From assembly GCF_001039355.2 (NCBI RefSeq), contig NW_019775941.1:4284-68283 (forward strand): 64,000 nt of DNA, given 5' to 3'. Positions 41,913 to 56,795 of this stretch are shown here, in pieces (within the stretch, counting starts at the first letter, position 1; each line of letters begins with the position of its first letter). The notes beneath the pieces are model-generated. The model had not been told where the DNA came from. It was given only the letters and a program-made list of their open reading frames with translations, and ran no database searches. Made by a program: the position numbers and the translations under genes. The stretch is from Lingula anatina. Taxonomy: Eukaryota; Brachiopoda; Lingulata; Lingulida; Lingulidae.

Positions 41913-44400
41913 CCTAGCATAGCCTTCGAGGCCTTACTTATTAGTAGTGCACATCTAACTGTGGTTTTGGATTGAATAACTGACCAAATGGTGTCTTTGA
42001 ATAGGCATCTTTGCAGGTCCGTAGGCAGGAATAAGGGCGGAGCTTATGGGGTGCTGAATGAACCGCCCTTTTGTCCGGAAAAGGTCAGCTCTGAGTCAAA
42101 TTTGATCTAGCTTTTCTCAGAAAAATAACCCACCTTTGAAAAAATAACCCCTCTTTCTCAGAAAACAATTCTTTGGAATTGCTGGATACAGGAGTGTCCG
42201 TGATAAAACAGCTGCCCATATATATTTGTCTCAAACGTTTCCGAAGTGCGTGTGCCTTGTGAGAAGCCACTAACCCTGTCAACCACGCCATTCTCTTTTA
42301 ATTTTTATTTTGCCTTAGAAGAAACAGTGCTTTATCCTTTATCTATTTATCAGAGAGGAATTGCTGTATTTGTAAGTCGATATCATAAGTCCTTTTGCTC
42401 CGAAGTGAAACACACTATTAGTTTCGAAACAGTTTACAATAATGTGACGTGCCACGAAATCAACAGCTATGAGGTCGAGTGCAGTAATCGATGAAAGTTA
42501 TAAGTTAATATTTGCTCCCATTCAGATATAATTTAGATAAAAAGTTACAAAGCGAAGGTCTGAATGAATTATGTTATCAGACAATTAACCGGTAAGTTAT
42601 TTATGTGAGACCTAGGTCCCCTGACAAAGCATCGAGGGTTTTTGATTTGGTTGGAGCTAGGCTACGGGGAGGTGACACGCTGCAAAGATAAACTCTGAGC
42701 TTGCTTAATTAATTTCTTTGTCAAACCTTAACCGGTCTCGGTGGAACTTTATCAACGCCCTTTGAGGCTGAGGGCATAGGATAAAAAACTTAAACGATAT
42801 GTTTTTTTTTTCGATATTGTTATGGAATACTCTTTGAGCACAGGGTAGCTAGTAGTCTGTACAAATTTATTTTATCGCCTGTACTTACATTTTGTACACT
42901 ATTTTAGAGCCCCCTAATACCAGAGGGGAGCAACCGATGCATGAAGATTAGTACCTTAGTTACGTTTTACAAGATATCCCAAATTGTATTATTCGTTTCA
43001 ATTGCTGACGAGAAGAGCCGATCGGTTTACACTAGTTACCACTAGACTTGTACCATTATATAAAACCTTCTATTGCGGTAAACATGACTATTCAGTTATA
43101 GATGCAATTATTGATCAGAAGGAAATTGGAATGACACCCGGAAACTTGTATTTAGAAACATCCTTAGGTGTAATAACGCGGAAATACACTGTGCATTTGT
43201 AGCACCAATATACTTTTACGTGGGATATGTAATCATAAGCTTAATTGATTCTCTTGCCCCGTCGTTTTCTGCATATTTCCAATCTTGCCATCATATACCT
43301 TAGGATTGACGCATTCAGTGGCTAATTTGTCAATCTAAAACGCCATTGAGAGAGTAACCTATTTGATAATATATAGATACAGCTTATATCTGATATTGTA
43401 TCGCTTTGGTAATCCACTTACATTGCGAGTTTACATAGAATAAATGAATTAATAAATGTGTTTGAATAAATGAATAATTTAGATAAACGTACTTTTCTGT
43501 AAACGTGGAGTTAAATCAGAGTAAAAACGCCAAAAAGGGAGCGAAAACATTTTCATATAAAGCCTGAGAACCACATTGTACCAAGTATTTACAAAACACT
43601 TAACTTTGGTCGAAGAACAATAGATGAAACGTTTGTCATTATCATGAAGTACAAGAGAACGAAACCCTGACTGCATTAGCTCCTTACCTCATTAATGTTC
43701 TTGCTAGAAGAGATCTAGAAGACAACGCTGCATATACTGACAGTAACTTAGGCTCAGTCAAATATCTACGTTATTTTATGAGTAGTCATGATATAGAATA
43801 GCTAAATATTTAATAGCATACTTATTTACATTTCATTTCTATTGTAAATTTTCATCTATATCCATGTAGATGTACACGCTGCAATGAATAAAGCATACGA
43901 TAAATATATAGCTCTCGACTTACTTTTCGTGATAATCGTCAGGTCTTTCTCATTAGAGACAATAAAAGTCATTTTGCATCATTTAATGCCATTATAGGGA
44001 TTTAAGTAAAGTTGAAATTTGAAATAAGGCTATACTGGTGGCGAAAGTGTGAGTGCACGGATGATTACGTCATTCCTGCGTCTTTCACATAGATTAAGAC
44101 AATCCGTGATGCTACCTGTTTATTGACCTATCACGACACCGCGGACGTCACAGACGGGTCCCTTGGGGTTATTAGAGCGTGATCAGAGGAGGCGGACTAC
44201 TTAAAAAGCAATTTTTTTCTTAACATTAAACGTTATGTTTAGTGCAAATAGCTTAGTTTATATTCTTTGACGCGCATTTGAGGTCACACATTACCTTTCC
44301 ATTAAGTATTTATTCCGTGCGGGTCTTTTTAAGGTGAATTGAATACATGTAAAAATTTAATAAATAAGCAAATAAATAAATAAATAAACAAAGACAGCAT

Positions 44401-44404
<4 letters not shown>

Positions 44405-44439
<35 letters not shown>
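44405..44439. repeat. (TC)n microsatellite
   Basis: About 17 CT units. Confidence 0.95.
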
Positions 44440-44442
<3 letters not shown>

Positions 44443-44873
44443 AAATAAATTACCCTTCTTGAATCAGAGTTCCAGAGTAAGTGGGTTACTCATCGTTACT
44501 TAAGTCTTTAACGCCTCTATTACAAACACTTCTCCGAGGAAATATATAAGCACTTCCGAGGCGTGTTGCCAGTTTGGCAGTTGCCATACATCAAACACAC
44601 ACAATATGACAGCATTCTCTGCAAAGTATACTTCCACAGCTTTCTACGTCACTTAATTACTCATTAACACATTTGTACAGTTTTTTATGTAACACCTTCA
44701 TTGTTTCCAATAACATTATTCTTTAGGAAACTTCCGATTTCTAGGAAACATTTAGGTTGGGGTATCGTTAGGGTCTACCATTACTGAACCACATGACCGC
44801 ATGAAAGATATTGTCTACTTGATGGAAATTGAATCAATTTCACAATACAGCTTATATCTGAATGCAAATATCA

Positions 44874-44875
<2 letters not shown>

Positions 44876-44915
<40 letters not shown>
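44876..44915. repeat. (TA)n microsatellite
   Basis: About 20 AT units. Confidence 0.95.
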
Positions 44916-44918
<3 letters not shown>

Positions 44919-47900
44919 GAATGTATCGTGCATCTGGGTGATATATTATTCAAAAATAGCTAGGTTTGTATGATGCATCCTTTCGGTTTGACTGTAGCAC
45001 GTGGTTTGTTTGGCGCACCTCTTTACCAAGGTCCTACGTGATCTCTGTAGAGTGTCTATACCAGTGTAAATAAGTAACGCCCCCTCCCCATCTTTCCTTA
45101 TGCACCGATATGCTTAGACTGCCTGGAACAAACAGGTATCACCACCGTTCATCACGGACACGGAGTAATATATATCCACACACCAAACCACGAATATTTC
45201 CGTGTATTCATATATTTCTAGTACATGCCTGGATACACGTAATTGTTTTAGGAGCCCTCGCCGATTGTTATTTGGCTCATGACCATGAGTCGTGTAGCCT
45301 ACCAGGCCTACATGCAGCTCACATATACTGGTTAATCATCATCTTCCACTTAATCAAGGTTAACATTTACTCCATCAATTACGATAAATATTAACCAATA
45401 TCAAAGCAACAACAGTTATAATCATGATCCACCGGACTTCAAGGTATTAGATATATATGTATATATGAAATTTATCTCACCTTAGTTGGCTGGTTGAAGT
45501 TACGTCGCACTGTCCGAAATTAAACACAGCTTGCTAAATATCTGGGTGGTAGTCGTGACGGCTACCCAACCGTGATTATAGACAGAGCTTATCCCTAACT
45601 GTTATTTCCTTTGGTTTGGATTCTTTAAGCACTGTTTACAAGCGGAAGATAAACAAGGTAGCTGAAATGAGGAACAGCGTCTAAAATCTGTCAAAAACTC
45701 CTAATGCCCAAGTAAGTTTATCTATATTTTGTTCTTAGAAAATCATCTAGAACCTCTTCCCGGAATTGCCGTATTTGGCAGTAACGTGACCTAAGATATG
45801 GAAGTGGGAACGTCGGAAGTAAACAAGACTGATAGGTTGCGAGAGCCCCAACAATACGAACGTCATACGGGTCGTGCATTCGTCAGAACGTTAAATCAGG
45901 ACTCCGTTCGCTATTGATTCTTTCGCCACGGCCACCACATTTCAACTTCCGCTGCAGGCCATTAACCTTTTCCCCTAACCTTTTCGGAAATGATTCTAAG
46001 CGTGTTTACGCACACAGCCAGTCATTGACGCAACTGGAGTAGCAAGTCCTCTTAATATCAGCTGAGCGTGATTCACTTTCGTTCTTCTTCCTTACCGTCT
46101 ACAACTAGTTAAAAACTGCTTACCATGCCTTTAACCTCACAACATTATCAACAAGCTGGTATTATACAGGCACTGTGTAACTTAATATCATCCGTTTATT
46201 TTAATTCCCTCGTAATTTATTATTTAAAATAGCAACATAGTATAGTGACAGGCTGCTCGCTCACCTGCTGTCACCATTGATCCGCCTTTTGTGCAGCTGT
46301 TCCAAATTATGAAAGATTTACCTGGCGTTAAGGAATCACGCATTGGGGGAAGTGGTGATCTGAGCTATCTAGCGTGTATATATGNCTCGCAATACTTTTC
46401 CCAAACCTCTCTGCTTGTCATCTCAAACTGATTAGAAGTTTGTGACTATCCATCATTGGAAATATCCCCTATAACCCTGACACGATGATACCATAATTCA
46501 ATTTATAAGTTCAAATTCATTTCCTCAGCCGGCACTTCTATCATGTGACGTCACCTGCACATCAAAAGCGTACACTCGCATTGTACCGAGATAGGAAATT
46601 AGACAAAATCAACTTATCCTATTAATTCTCTGATATCCGACAGTGTTAACAACGGCACGGGAAGTAAAAGCGGTATGGCAAAAATGCCGGAAAGCAAAAT
46701 CGTGGAGTTATTACTTCTTACGGAGGTGAAGCTCAAGTACAAAAATAGTCTAGAACAACTCAAAGGGCTTTCTATCTGTAAGCTCAAACTTTTTTTTAAA
46801 TGGTGAGGCGCATTAGTCTTTAAGAGAAACCTATTTCACAAACATGATACTTTTGCATTCATGTATTTCACGGTGTTTACGCGCTAGCTAACTTATTTTC
46901 CGTAGTTCAGGTTGTATTTATTTATCTAACCCATCTTCCTATGCCTCTTTGGATTTTCAATTTATATATTTACCTTTAGATCCTGTTCATCTGTGCATGT
47001 CTGCATCAAGTTTTTCATAATTAATATTGTAAATCTCCAGCCTGACTTCTCTTTTCATTTTTTTCATCTCTCGTATTACTTCACAGTGGCCAGGGAAGTA
47101 ATAAAGAGTGCTATGTTATTGTTGACGTGGGAGTAGTTGGAAGTCAGGGTAGGTATGCTGTGCCGCTATTAATATCATTCAGCGTCATCACTGACAACTG
47201 GCAGCAAAACCAAGTGTTTTTTCTATTAATACTGTTCCAAGAATTAGCGTGAATTAGCCCACGGGCACAGAAAATGAATAACGTATATTAACATGCAGAA
47301 CAGACAACGAGCATGTACTTGAATTAAGACAACATCAGATTATTTTACCAAAACGTAACTGTTAACGCGCTAAGTTTGACAAGTAAATCGCACAAAGATA
47401 GCTCCAGAAATGCGTCAATCAATCCAGCACTACCGCACAATACGCAAGCTAATTGCGGTTTGACGTGATTCTGTCCTGGCGCATGTATATATAATAGCTG
47501 CACCCGCATATGCAACAAATATCGTTGTTCTGGATTAAATTGTTGTTTGTACCTTTGCCCGTTCTCATATGTTTTCTGTTTATCGATAATGTATAATGCA
47601 GTGTACAGATAATAGTTATTGCCAGTGCACAACAGATGAACATTTGAAATGAAAACATATTGTATCTTGGGAGTCCTCGACTAATTCGATTACTCCGTCA
47701 CGGTGTATTCTGCTTAGGAAACATATGAATTCAACTCTGATTATATTTTTTAAAAGAGAATCATGTCGCTTTATGAGCAGAAAACAGTTTTTGTCCTTTA
47801 ACTATAAGTCTTTTGGGGGGAGGGGGCCAGGGTGATTTTTTTTCTCGCTTTACTTGACAAATACAGTTTAGTAAAAAGGGTATTGACGCGAATAGCTTGC

Positions 47901-50895
47901 TTTGTCCCATTTTTGAAGTAAATTATGTGTATTTTTTATCTATAATTCAGATGAATGATTCCCATATTCACTTGGCTTGGCATACGGCTAAAGAGGAATA
48001 ATTTCCTCCAGTCAGACATTTTCAATATCAAACAAAAGAAGAAATATCTCATTTTTGGTTCACCTTCAAATGGTTTTTACTTAAAGGTTACGGATAAAAA
48101 CATAAAAACACACTACCTAAGTGTCCTTGGAAGCACAGAAACACTATAATAATGAGCGCTTAGTTCGTAGGATAAAATTGGGTGGAAAAGAAAGGAAGCC
48201 CGATGAGGAGAAGGGGGTGCATTTTATACCAATAAATATTGGAAAATAGATCAAAACGTCAAATGGATATTGGCGCTCAAGAGTATGTGACCTCTCGTAT
48301 GAAATAAGCCCAAGTAAGAAAGAATAAAAAAAAAAGAAATCTAAAAATGTTATTTCTCAATTCTTTTTCACCGAGGAGACGATAACCTTTTTGATGAGAG
48401 GAAACTTATTAAGATACTTATTTTGTTCCTCGTAGGTTGTTATTGAAAAACTCTGCGGAAAGTCTTTACTGGCGTCGGAAATTAGAGAAACTACGTTTCC
48501 GTCTCAGCATCGATCCAGCTTGCTCAATTTCCCCTTCATTCTGCCCTCGTTTTTTCCTGCCTTGACTCCCGACTCGCAGAGATATTAGCAGCAAAGGCAC
48601 GTCAAGTGCTTTTTTTTTGACAATGAATGTGTGGGCTTCACTCTTCATGGTTTTCTCGTCAACTCATTCTTTACTTAATATATATTTAATCATTTATTTA
48701 TGTGTATTTATGAGGGGATGCTTCCAGTTTGGAAATGATTTTGAAGTCCAGAAAATTACACTCATCAAACTCGAACATATTTTACTCACCTACTGAGAGA
48801 TAACAATATCTTTTCTTTCTTTCTTTGAACGTCAAAAATACGTCTTCAAAACGTGTAGCGGCATACGCATCGGGTCTTTTAAAGGTCTCAAATATGCTTC
48901 GGCTTTTATATAGGGTGCTCTGTAGTCTAAAAGTTTCACAAGTTTTCAGTTGAGAAGTTTCCGAATTGGAACCTATCTTTACTTGTCTGGAAATCGTGAT
49001 TTACGAAAGCGAAACCAAACAGAATGCATGCACCAAAATGAGGCATCTCTATGACAACGACCTTAGTCATAAGTAACCCCCGAGTCAGTGGCCCCCATCT
49101 TATACTTCAAAGTGGCAGGAACTCAATCCTTGAACGTTTTCTTTTTCCCAAAAATTTAATTAAAACGGATAATGATGACCCCGTTCTCTGAAGATTGAAC
49201 ACTTAACGTTTTCTTCATATTTTCAAAATAGATCAACACTACGTCAAGTTTACAATCCAATTATTTCATCGTTTTCTGACAACTCTGGCAACTCTTCCGT
49301 GTCGCACACCCGGACGGATAAATTTCAATTTGAATTTGATTTATTCTTGCATTGTTTGGGTCTTAAGAGCGCTTATAAGCTATTTATATTCACCGCTACC
49401 GTAAATACGCAAAATCTTACGCTTTAGTTTTAATTGCACTCGAGTACAGTAATGTTTTGTCTAAATTTTCATGTCTAAACTTTGTCTAAACTTTCTTATC
49501 ATCATTATCATTATAATTGCTTTTTTATTGTTTTTGCAAAATTAATCGTGCCTCAATTTCAATAAACGAACGTCAATAAACTATTACTTTCGCAGTCTTC
49601 AGATCTTTTGAGCGAAAGTTGGCAATTAAATCCGAAAAAAAGTTATCGCAAAACAGGAGTGAATGAGTCATAAACAACTGAGTATATTGTGATTATAGAC
49701 AAACTAGAATGTTAACTTTTAAAGTATGCCAAACCGAACATCAAAGATACAAAGTTTTCACTATTTAATCTTGTATTTCATCAACTTTGTGTAGATGCTG
49801 AAATCATACGCAAATACGAATAAGATCGATTACGATGACAAAACAAAAAGCAGTGTTCAAGACTTTTTTCCGCGCCATTCCTCTTCCCCTTAATACGGTG
49901 CGCAATGTAAGGGATTTTATGGCGTGACCAATTTTCTCTTGAACGAATAAGTGCCGAAAATGAGGTTTCACTTCTGCAGCGTGGCGACGTCACGTCCCGC
50001 AGTTCTTGGAAACCCATTCCCTTCAGACGTTGCATTCACTTATCGCGATTTAATCTACATTTAACCTAACTAATTAATCTGAACTAAATCTATCCTTTAT
50101 CTACCTTAAACAAGCAAACCAAGAGAAGTAGACTGTTCCAACGCATGAGAAAATAGAATAATCAATAAAATATTCCATACTTTTATTTTTTTTAATGAAA
50201 ATTGCTTTCAAACGACCTATTTGATCAAAGTACTATAAATTAACCGTGAATTAATTATACAAGACCAGATAAGCTTTGCCTATGATATGAAAACCTGGAT
50301 TTCAAAACCAATTAACTTTGATGGACAAAACACATCCCCCTTGCCCTTACCGATCATCCAAACTAAAAATAAAATCCTTTTTATTTGTGTGTTTTAGGAT
50401 CACTTTTTCTTTATTTATCCAAGTTGAGTGTTCGGTTTAGTCCTTCATTTGCATCTTCAGCTATATACCCATATTCAGCATTTTGTTTGCCTTTAAAACA
50501 CCGTCAGAGGATATCTTGCATGAAAATAGGAACGACAGTGGTACACAGAATCTTAACATGCTTTTTTTTTAAAGTACGAGGAGGCACAAGCACCATTGTA
50601 TTAAAAAAGGGTATAGTAACACAGGAATAAAGTACAGAAATATATTATCTGCCACGCGATGATTTATCATGAGGAATGTGAAAAGTTCGAACGGACTGAA
50701 AACACCCTTATCACACGGTTCACTGCCAAGTTATCAAAATTTTGATTATTTTTTAAATAAATGATTAATCATTCGGACTAAGAGGCTGTCTGTGCTTGGA
50801 CTGAAATGATATCGTCAAAAATATCATCGAGGCCATGGCAAGAATGCATAATCTATTTCCTTATTCGTATATTCTACATATTCTCGACGTCTTAG

Positions 50896-50970
50896 GGCTC
50901 ATTCCCATCGAAACTATCGGTTTACGTACATGTAGATTGATCCAGCTGTGCGGGGACTCTTGCTGAATGC
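50896..50970 (+). repeat. solo copy of the 41658 inverted-repeat family
   Basis: GGCTCATTCCCATCGAAACT followed by ATCGGTTTACGTA, GATTGATCCA, CGGGGACTCTTGCTGA and TGCA matches the left half of the element at 41658-41740 in the same orientation. No partner arm was found within about 300 bp downstream. Confidence 0.7.
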
Positions 50971-51807
50971 AATCCCTAGATTCTCTCTAAACTCTTAAAG
51001 TGCACCCCGCCCTCCCCGCCCTCCCCCCCCCCCCAAAAAAAAAAAGGGGGGGGGGAAGAAACAAATAATAAAGAACGAAGAAAAAACTAGGTAAAGGGCT
51101 TTCTGCATTATTTGTGGAATTATGAAGCTGGTTAAAATTCTGACCAGGTTTTGCCAAAAATGGGATTTCCGACAATTCCTATCGTGAAATAGGTCTAAGG
51201 TCTGCCAAACATTAGTCTAGGTCCGGTCCCTAGTGACGTCAGCGCATATAGTCTATATGCAGTGGCCATACATTATGATTAGCATATCACTGCACGTGAC
51301 ACACACTCCTTTAAGATTAACCCAACATTATTGTAACATTGTAACCTTTCCCTTACCTGGGCATTTTTCGATACTCCATAGCATTCCAGCGTTAAGCAAT
51401 TCCAAGAAAGAAAATCCTACGTACCACACTGTGACTGGTGGAAGAGGAAGCGAAAGTAAGCCCCTCTACTTGATGAGATCCGGGCAAGAGGATCCACTGA
51501 ATATCTATACCTATGTACAGCATATACAAATATGTACATTCCAGACATAGAGCTTTTGTTATAGCAACTATTCATACATGAAAAAAGAAACAGAGTGGAT
51601 GGGGCTTTCGTCTTCTGGTATGTACAAACAACATAGGCACGTATCACCTGATCACCTGCTCGTTCTTAGAAAATGATCCTTCCAAGAAGGCGGAAGAATT
51701 TAAAGGGTAAATGCTCGGACCCCGGTCAACTCGAGGCGATATGTACTAGATCAAAAAGAGAAACAATGATCATCGTTGGGATACATATATATTTATGTCT
51801 CCTCATT

Positions 51808-53590
51808 AACACGAACGAAAGCATAAGTAAAGGACAAACACAAGTATGGCGTTCAAAATTTGGCCGGTGACGGCCGCTTTTATTGAAAGGTCCCTCTAAT
51901 AAAAGAAATGGTTTACAGTTATTATGTATCATTTAATAATGTTGAGTAATTATATAATGTTATAGCACAATTAATAAATATCCAAACAAATGGTGCACAT
52001 ATTTTCATTAGTGGGGGTTGCAAAGAGGCCAACTAAACAATGAGGCCAACCTTGGACATAAAAATTATTTTATGTCCAAGGGCCAACTAAACAATTATTT
52101 TTCAATTATTTCGTTTTTGTTTCAATTATTTTTTCAATCGTTATAGATCGATCGATAGATAGAAAGATAGATAGATAGATAGATAGAGCGATTTTTCCTA
52201 AAGAGACTATACCCAAGAAAACTGATACAAACTGACATTGAAAAAGCCGCACAAAAAAGTGAGATTGGAGATCATCAAAGATAAAATAATGAAGGATGCC
52301 ATACCATTTGTATCGACAAACAACAAAAGAAACCCAGAGGTATTATTCAAACTTACCTTTGATAAGACAAGATGACAAAATAAATGATATATCAACTCAA
52401 ATGCAGATCATAAAGAGTAAGAGGCAAAGCCCATCACTTCAGCAAATCTTAACAAAAGCAAAATTTAAAAACAATTCAAGCACAAATGTAGACGCTTCAA
52501 CAATATTAGTAAAAACAAACAGCAGATATGGTACCTGCTCACTTACTGAAGAGGGTAAACACGTAACATTTAAAAAATGGACGGAGATTCCAAATAAAGT
52601 ACCCCTTCATCTGCACTAGCGCAAATAAAATATATGTAGTAACTTGCAATGAGTGAGGTGAAAACTACATAGAGTACAGCGGAGACACCCTCCTACACAA
52701 AATGACTGTTCACAGACAGCAAATAAGACAACAGACATATCAGTGTACATCTGTGAGTGACCATATTAGGGAATGGGATCAGAATAAGGACTAAACGATT
52801 TTCCATTTAACAAATTCAGTAAGGAAACAACCTAAACGGAAAGGGAAATCAAAGATAATTAGGCCTACTTCATTGGAAATTGTAAACCGAAGCTAAATAC
52901 AATTCAACTGTCTCGCAAGATATTATCTATATTTTTAATAATGAACAATCTCATTATTGAATATAACTATTGTTTTGTTTTGTTTCTACTTTATTTACCA
53001 GATCAGATTATTTTATATTGGAACTTTTTTAATAAAGAAAATTACTTTCTTTATTTAAGTTCTACTCCGGTGATAAACCGCCAATAACAATAGAATGCAA
53101 ATGTGCAAATAATCGATTGAGACTTTTTCATGTGTTCCCAGCTCTCTCACGGGATGCGAAGTTAAATATTCGCCATCTTGACAGAATGAAAAGGAAATTC
53201 CAGAAAGAAAAAAATCCCAATAAGCAAATTTATTATTATCATCATTTGCATTTATTTCCCCTCCCGGTTTTTGGCAGCTTCAACTCGTTCAAAAAAATAA
53301 ATGATAATAATAATTATTAATAAATAGAAAAATAATAATAAAAAAAACTAGAATAAATAAAACATCATTATTTATTTGTCCTCGTTCTACATCGACTCAA
53401 ACACTCGAAAGTACGAATAAAGGAAAAATACCAGCATGATGTTTGACGGCCGCATTTATTGTAAGGTCCTTCTGATTAAAAAATGATATGATTTAGAAGT
53501 TAACAATGAAGAAGGTTGAGTAATAACATTCGCCATTGAATAGACCTGAAAAAAAACTGTATTAATATATAATTCCCAAACAAATAGTGG
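51808..53590 (+). mobile_element. decayed Penelope-like retroelement between direct repeats
   Basis: The middle encodes pieces of a Penelope-like reverse transcriptase/GIY-YIG polyprotein in three plus-strand frames. They are DAIPFVSTNNKRNPEVLFKL (about 52287-52346), IIKSKRQSPSLQQILTKAKF (about 52406-52465), a GIY-YIG-like remnant with a stop inside (IYVVTCNE, stop, GENYIEYSGDTLLH, MTVHRQQIR; about 52630-52725) and FPFNKFSKE (about 52795-52830). Direct repeats flank it: 51808-52005 and 53400-53590 share CGAAAG-, TGACGGCCGC-TTTATTG-AAGGTCC, GTTGAGTAAT and CCCAAACAAAT-GTG. Such repeats are typical pseudo-LTRs of this group. The reverse-transcriptase core is missing, so the copy is 5'-truncated or deleted, and inactive. 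Confidence 0.8.
52149..52187. repeat. (GATA)n microsatellite
   Basis: About nine GATA-like units inside the Penelope-like element. Confidence 0.85.
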
Positions 53591-56500
53591 TTTTTTAAAG
53601 CCTAATTGAATATTCATGAAGACACTGTCAAAATACAGAGGACCACCGCCAAAGATCCCGCTTTCGCAATATTAAGCGCAATGATAATTCGGGTATTTTT
53701 TTTTCCACAGAAAGAGGGACATAAAATGTTAATGTAGTGAGTCTATTTATTTTAGGTCCGCATTCCTGTTCACCAAGACATTATGTTCCAGGATATGATT
53801 TCAGATTATCAGAAAGTTTCCTTTTTTTAGGCTAGGAAAAACCAGCTTATGATTACGCCTAAAATGCACCAAAGTAAAGCTGTGCATTCATCAGGGGCAA
53901 TTTCAAAAGATCATGCAGTTTCTGCCAATCAAAGTTCTTCATCAAAACCCTCACCTATACACCCCTTTTACCCTCTACCAGGGCTACAGATTCATTTTGT
54001 GCATTTCTCTCCAGCACAAGCAAAGAACCGTGTTAAGAATTAGCCTGAGACATATCTGTGAATATCTAGTGAAAAATCCATCTGTGACACTGGAAGAGGG
54101 TAGACCCCCTTATTGTGTGAAAAAAACTCTGAAAAATGTGTCAGTTGCATTTGCTGCTTTGCTTATTTCAGAGTAATCTTTGATAAATTTTAGATAAGCG
54201 TAATTGTGTCTATTATTGGGCCATATTTTTCATTCATTTTTGTCGGTCATTATATGTAAAAAAAGTTTATTTCGTCATATGCCGTAGTCTTTTAACGCAT
54301 ATAACTAAATAGCCAAGATGCGATCTATATGTATGTAGATGTAAGCAGAAGCCTCCTGTAATGAGTGCGGAGAAATACTTAAACCATTCTAAATTAGTTT
54401 TTTCGTGTCAGTAGCTAGGTGTGACTCGATAATATATCGTTTTATCGTTTTATGACGTTTTTGACTGCGGCTTTATGTTTTACTGGTTTCTCACAAATTG
54501 GAGCCTCCACCACTTACCGACGTTTTTAAGAACATCTATATGTAGACAATATAACAAATATATATTTACGGAAACTTTTGAGACGCCCCCCTCCCCCGGA
54601 TACTGCAAGTCTTACTTTCTGTTTAACTACTGATTAAAAAGATATTCTACTAAGGGGGCGTTTCGAATGGGCTTTATTTTTTTTCCAAATTATTCTTTCT
54701 AAAGTTCGGCTGTTGCCTGTCATTCAGGAAACTGAGGTTAAAAACTCTTTCTAAGCAAGAGAGGGATGCGTACGATTGCGCACCAAATGCAATTCCCTCT
54801 TCAGTCTAAAGATTCCTTTATAATTATAAAGATGCAAAAGATGAAAACAATTAACAGATGAATGGTGTAGAAGTAAGGCGGAATCGACTGAGCAATACAT
54901 ACTTTAAAGACAAAAATAAGTTCAAATTATTGTTTTTCTTTTTTTTTTAAATAAGTTTAGTATAAATCACCAGACACCAGACAACCAAAACAATTTCCAT
55001 CGCAAAATATACCGAGAGGAAGTTGTTGGTCTAATGTACAGCATGATCCAAGAATTTGGTGTCATGATGTACATAAAATACATGATATTTTACGCTTTGC
55101 AAAATATAACCAATCCCGTTATAGGCTAACGATAAAATATAACAAATTATTTCTAAACAGAGTAATACACATGTATACCTAATTCATACATGTATGTCAT
55201 ATACACTGTATGCAGAAAATCTTGTAAACACTTCTTTTTTTCATGATTCCGGCTGATACAAATGTAAGTTTTGCGATTTCAAATATCTCATCTAAGCTTG
55301 GATATCCCATTTAGACATGTTGCAATCAAATTAAAATTAAAGTCCCAAACCTGAAAACTCGTAAATAGAAACAAACTTACAGACCGTAATAAATGTTATT
55401 CGCAGGCTTCCACTTGTACGTACCTGCACCTTGCTTGGGACGTAGTTAAATGGCAATCCTCTTCCAATTCGTCGTTTTAGTTGGTTTGCATCCGGATATT
55501 TTTGCGCAACAGGTAGGTGTTCATCTTTCCGTCTCTGAGGAAATAGCGCCTGACGCCAGTCAACATAGCCAATCGATCATGTCAAAGAAAACCGCAGCAT
55601 TTACAACACGTTATTTTATTATAGCCAAGGTAATTATAGAGGCAAACACTTTGTTATGGAATATTGTGGTTGTTTTGTGTAGGGTCAGCGTGAACTTAAG
55701 GCCCTTTAAAATGGATGAAGAAGTGTTTTACAATGATAAGAACATAGTAAAAAAAAAACGTAGGCTGGTATGATGGCAAATGTCCAATAGAGGAAAAAAG
55801 TCTTTAAAAAAAAACCCAGATCCTACAGCTTTTATAAAACCTTCATACTTATGTTATAAATACATTGAATGCGGAAAAGGGAATTACGTCAGAAATGACA
55901 TTCACGGCGTATTATTGTTTATTGCAGTTGTTAAATAGGTGATTCCTTTTTTCATTGCTTGCGTGATCCGACTCATTTCCTATTTCCTAATTGTGATACA
56001 AACAAATGCATTTACGTAAGTGATCTGTCAGAACTTGATCCTTGTTGATTTTCTAACTGATTTTGGACTATTTGGAGTCGTTTCCATGGCAATTTCCACG
56101 CATACCAGTATTTATGATCTGGAATATCGAATTTTATTGCATCATCTTAACCCTTTCGAATTCTTTAGGTTTCTTTCAGGTTTCTACATATGTGAAAGAA
56201 CACTTCAGCTAAGCTCGCTAGAAAAGTACGTTAGCAATGTTGTGCAATCGGCTCCGTGCCGTCTCTAATGACGCAATCAACACTGCCATTTCATTCGCTT
56301 CGAAAGCTAATTTACATTGTTTTGTTGCTCAACAATTAGTTGCTTTATACCACTAAGTTAAACGAAAATGCATTCACTGGGCTCATTTTAATTACACTCT
56401 GCGATTTGAATATCATTATCTTTTTTTCATATTTAAATATGTTTTAAAACAACATAAAACAGAGTAAATTGTGTACATTTTAAGCTTAGGATTTATTACC

Positions 56501-56795
56501 TTTTTAAACAATGAATTCGTCTAAATTGATAGATATGACGTTTGACAAAGATGTGTTCCATATGTTTCTATGTAAATATGTCACTTAAAATTACTTGATA
56601 AAATATTTTATTTACTTGTAGACTACGTCTGCTAAACCGCTGTATCTCGCGTTCTCATGGACCAAAAGTAGCTACATCGTAAAAATAGTGGAAATCCTCT
56701 ATTGTGGAATAATGAGAATCACATAAAAATTTTAAAAATACTTAGATGCACTATAAGGTCAGTGTCGGCGGGTTCATGGTAATTCAACAACAATT
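53591..56795. other. intergenic DNA and 3' UTR of the methyltransferase gene
   Basis: No gene supported. A minus-strand AATAAA (56607-56612) fits the 3' end of the gene at 56796, giving a UTR of about 0.2 kb. ORFs at 53849-54176 and 55450-55773 have no motif I recognise. Confidence 0.5.

Larger units (their letters stand above)
41913..50895. other. long gene-poor stretch
   Basis: AT-rich DNA with no coding region I can support. ORFs are under 100 codons, with no motifs. It contains TC and TA microsatellites (44405, 44876) and one ambiguous base (46385). It may hold first exons and regulatory DNA of the ETS gene. Confidence 0.5.

Noticed and set aside
55450-55773. 107-codon plus-strand ORF
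   Set aside because: No motif, no conserved-looking composition, no splice context.
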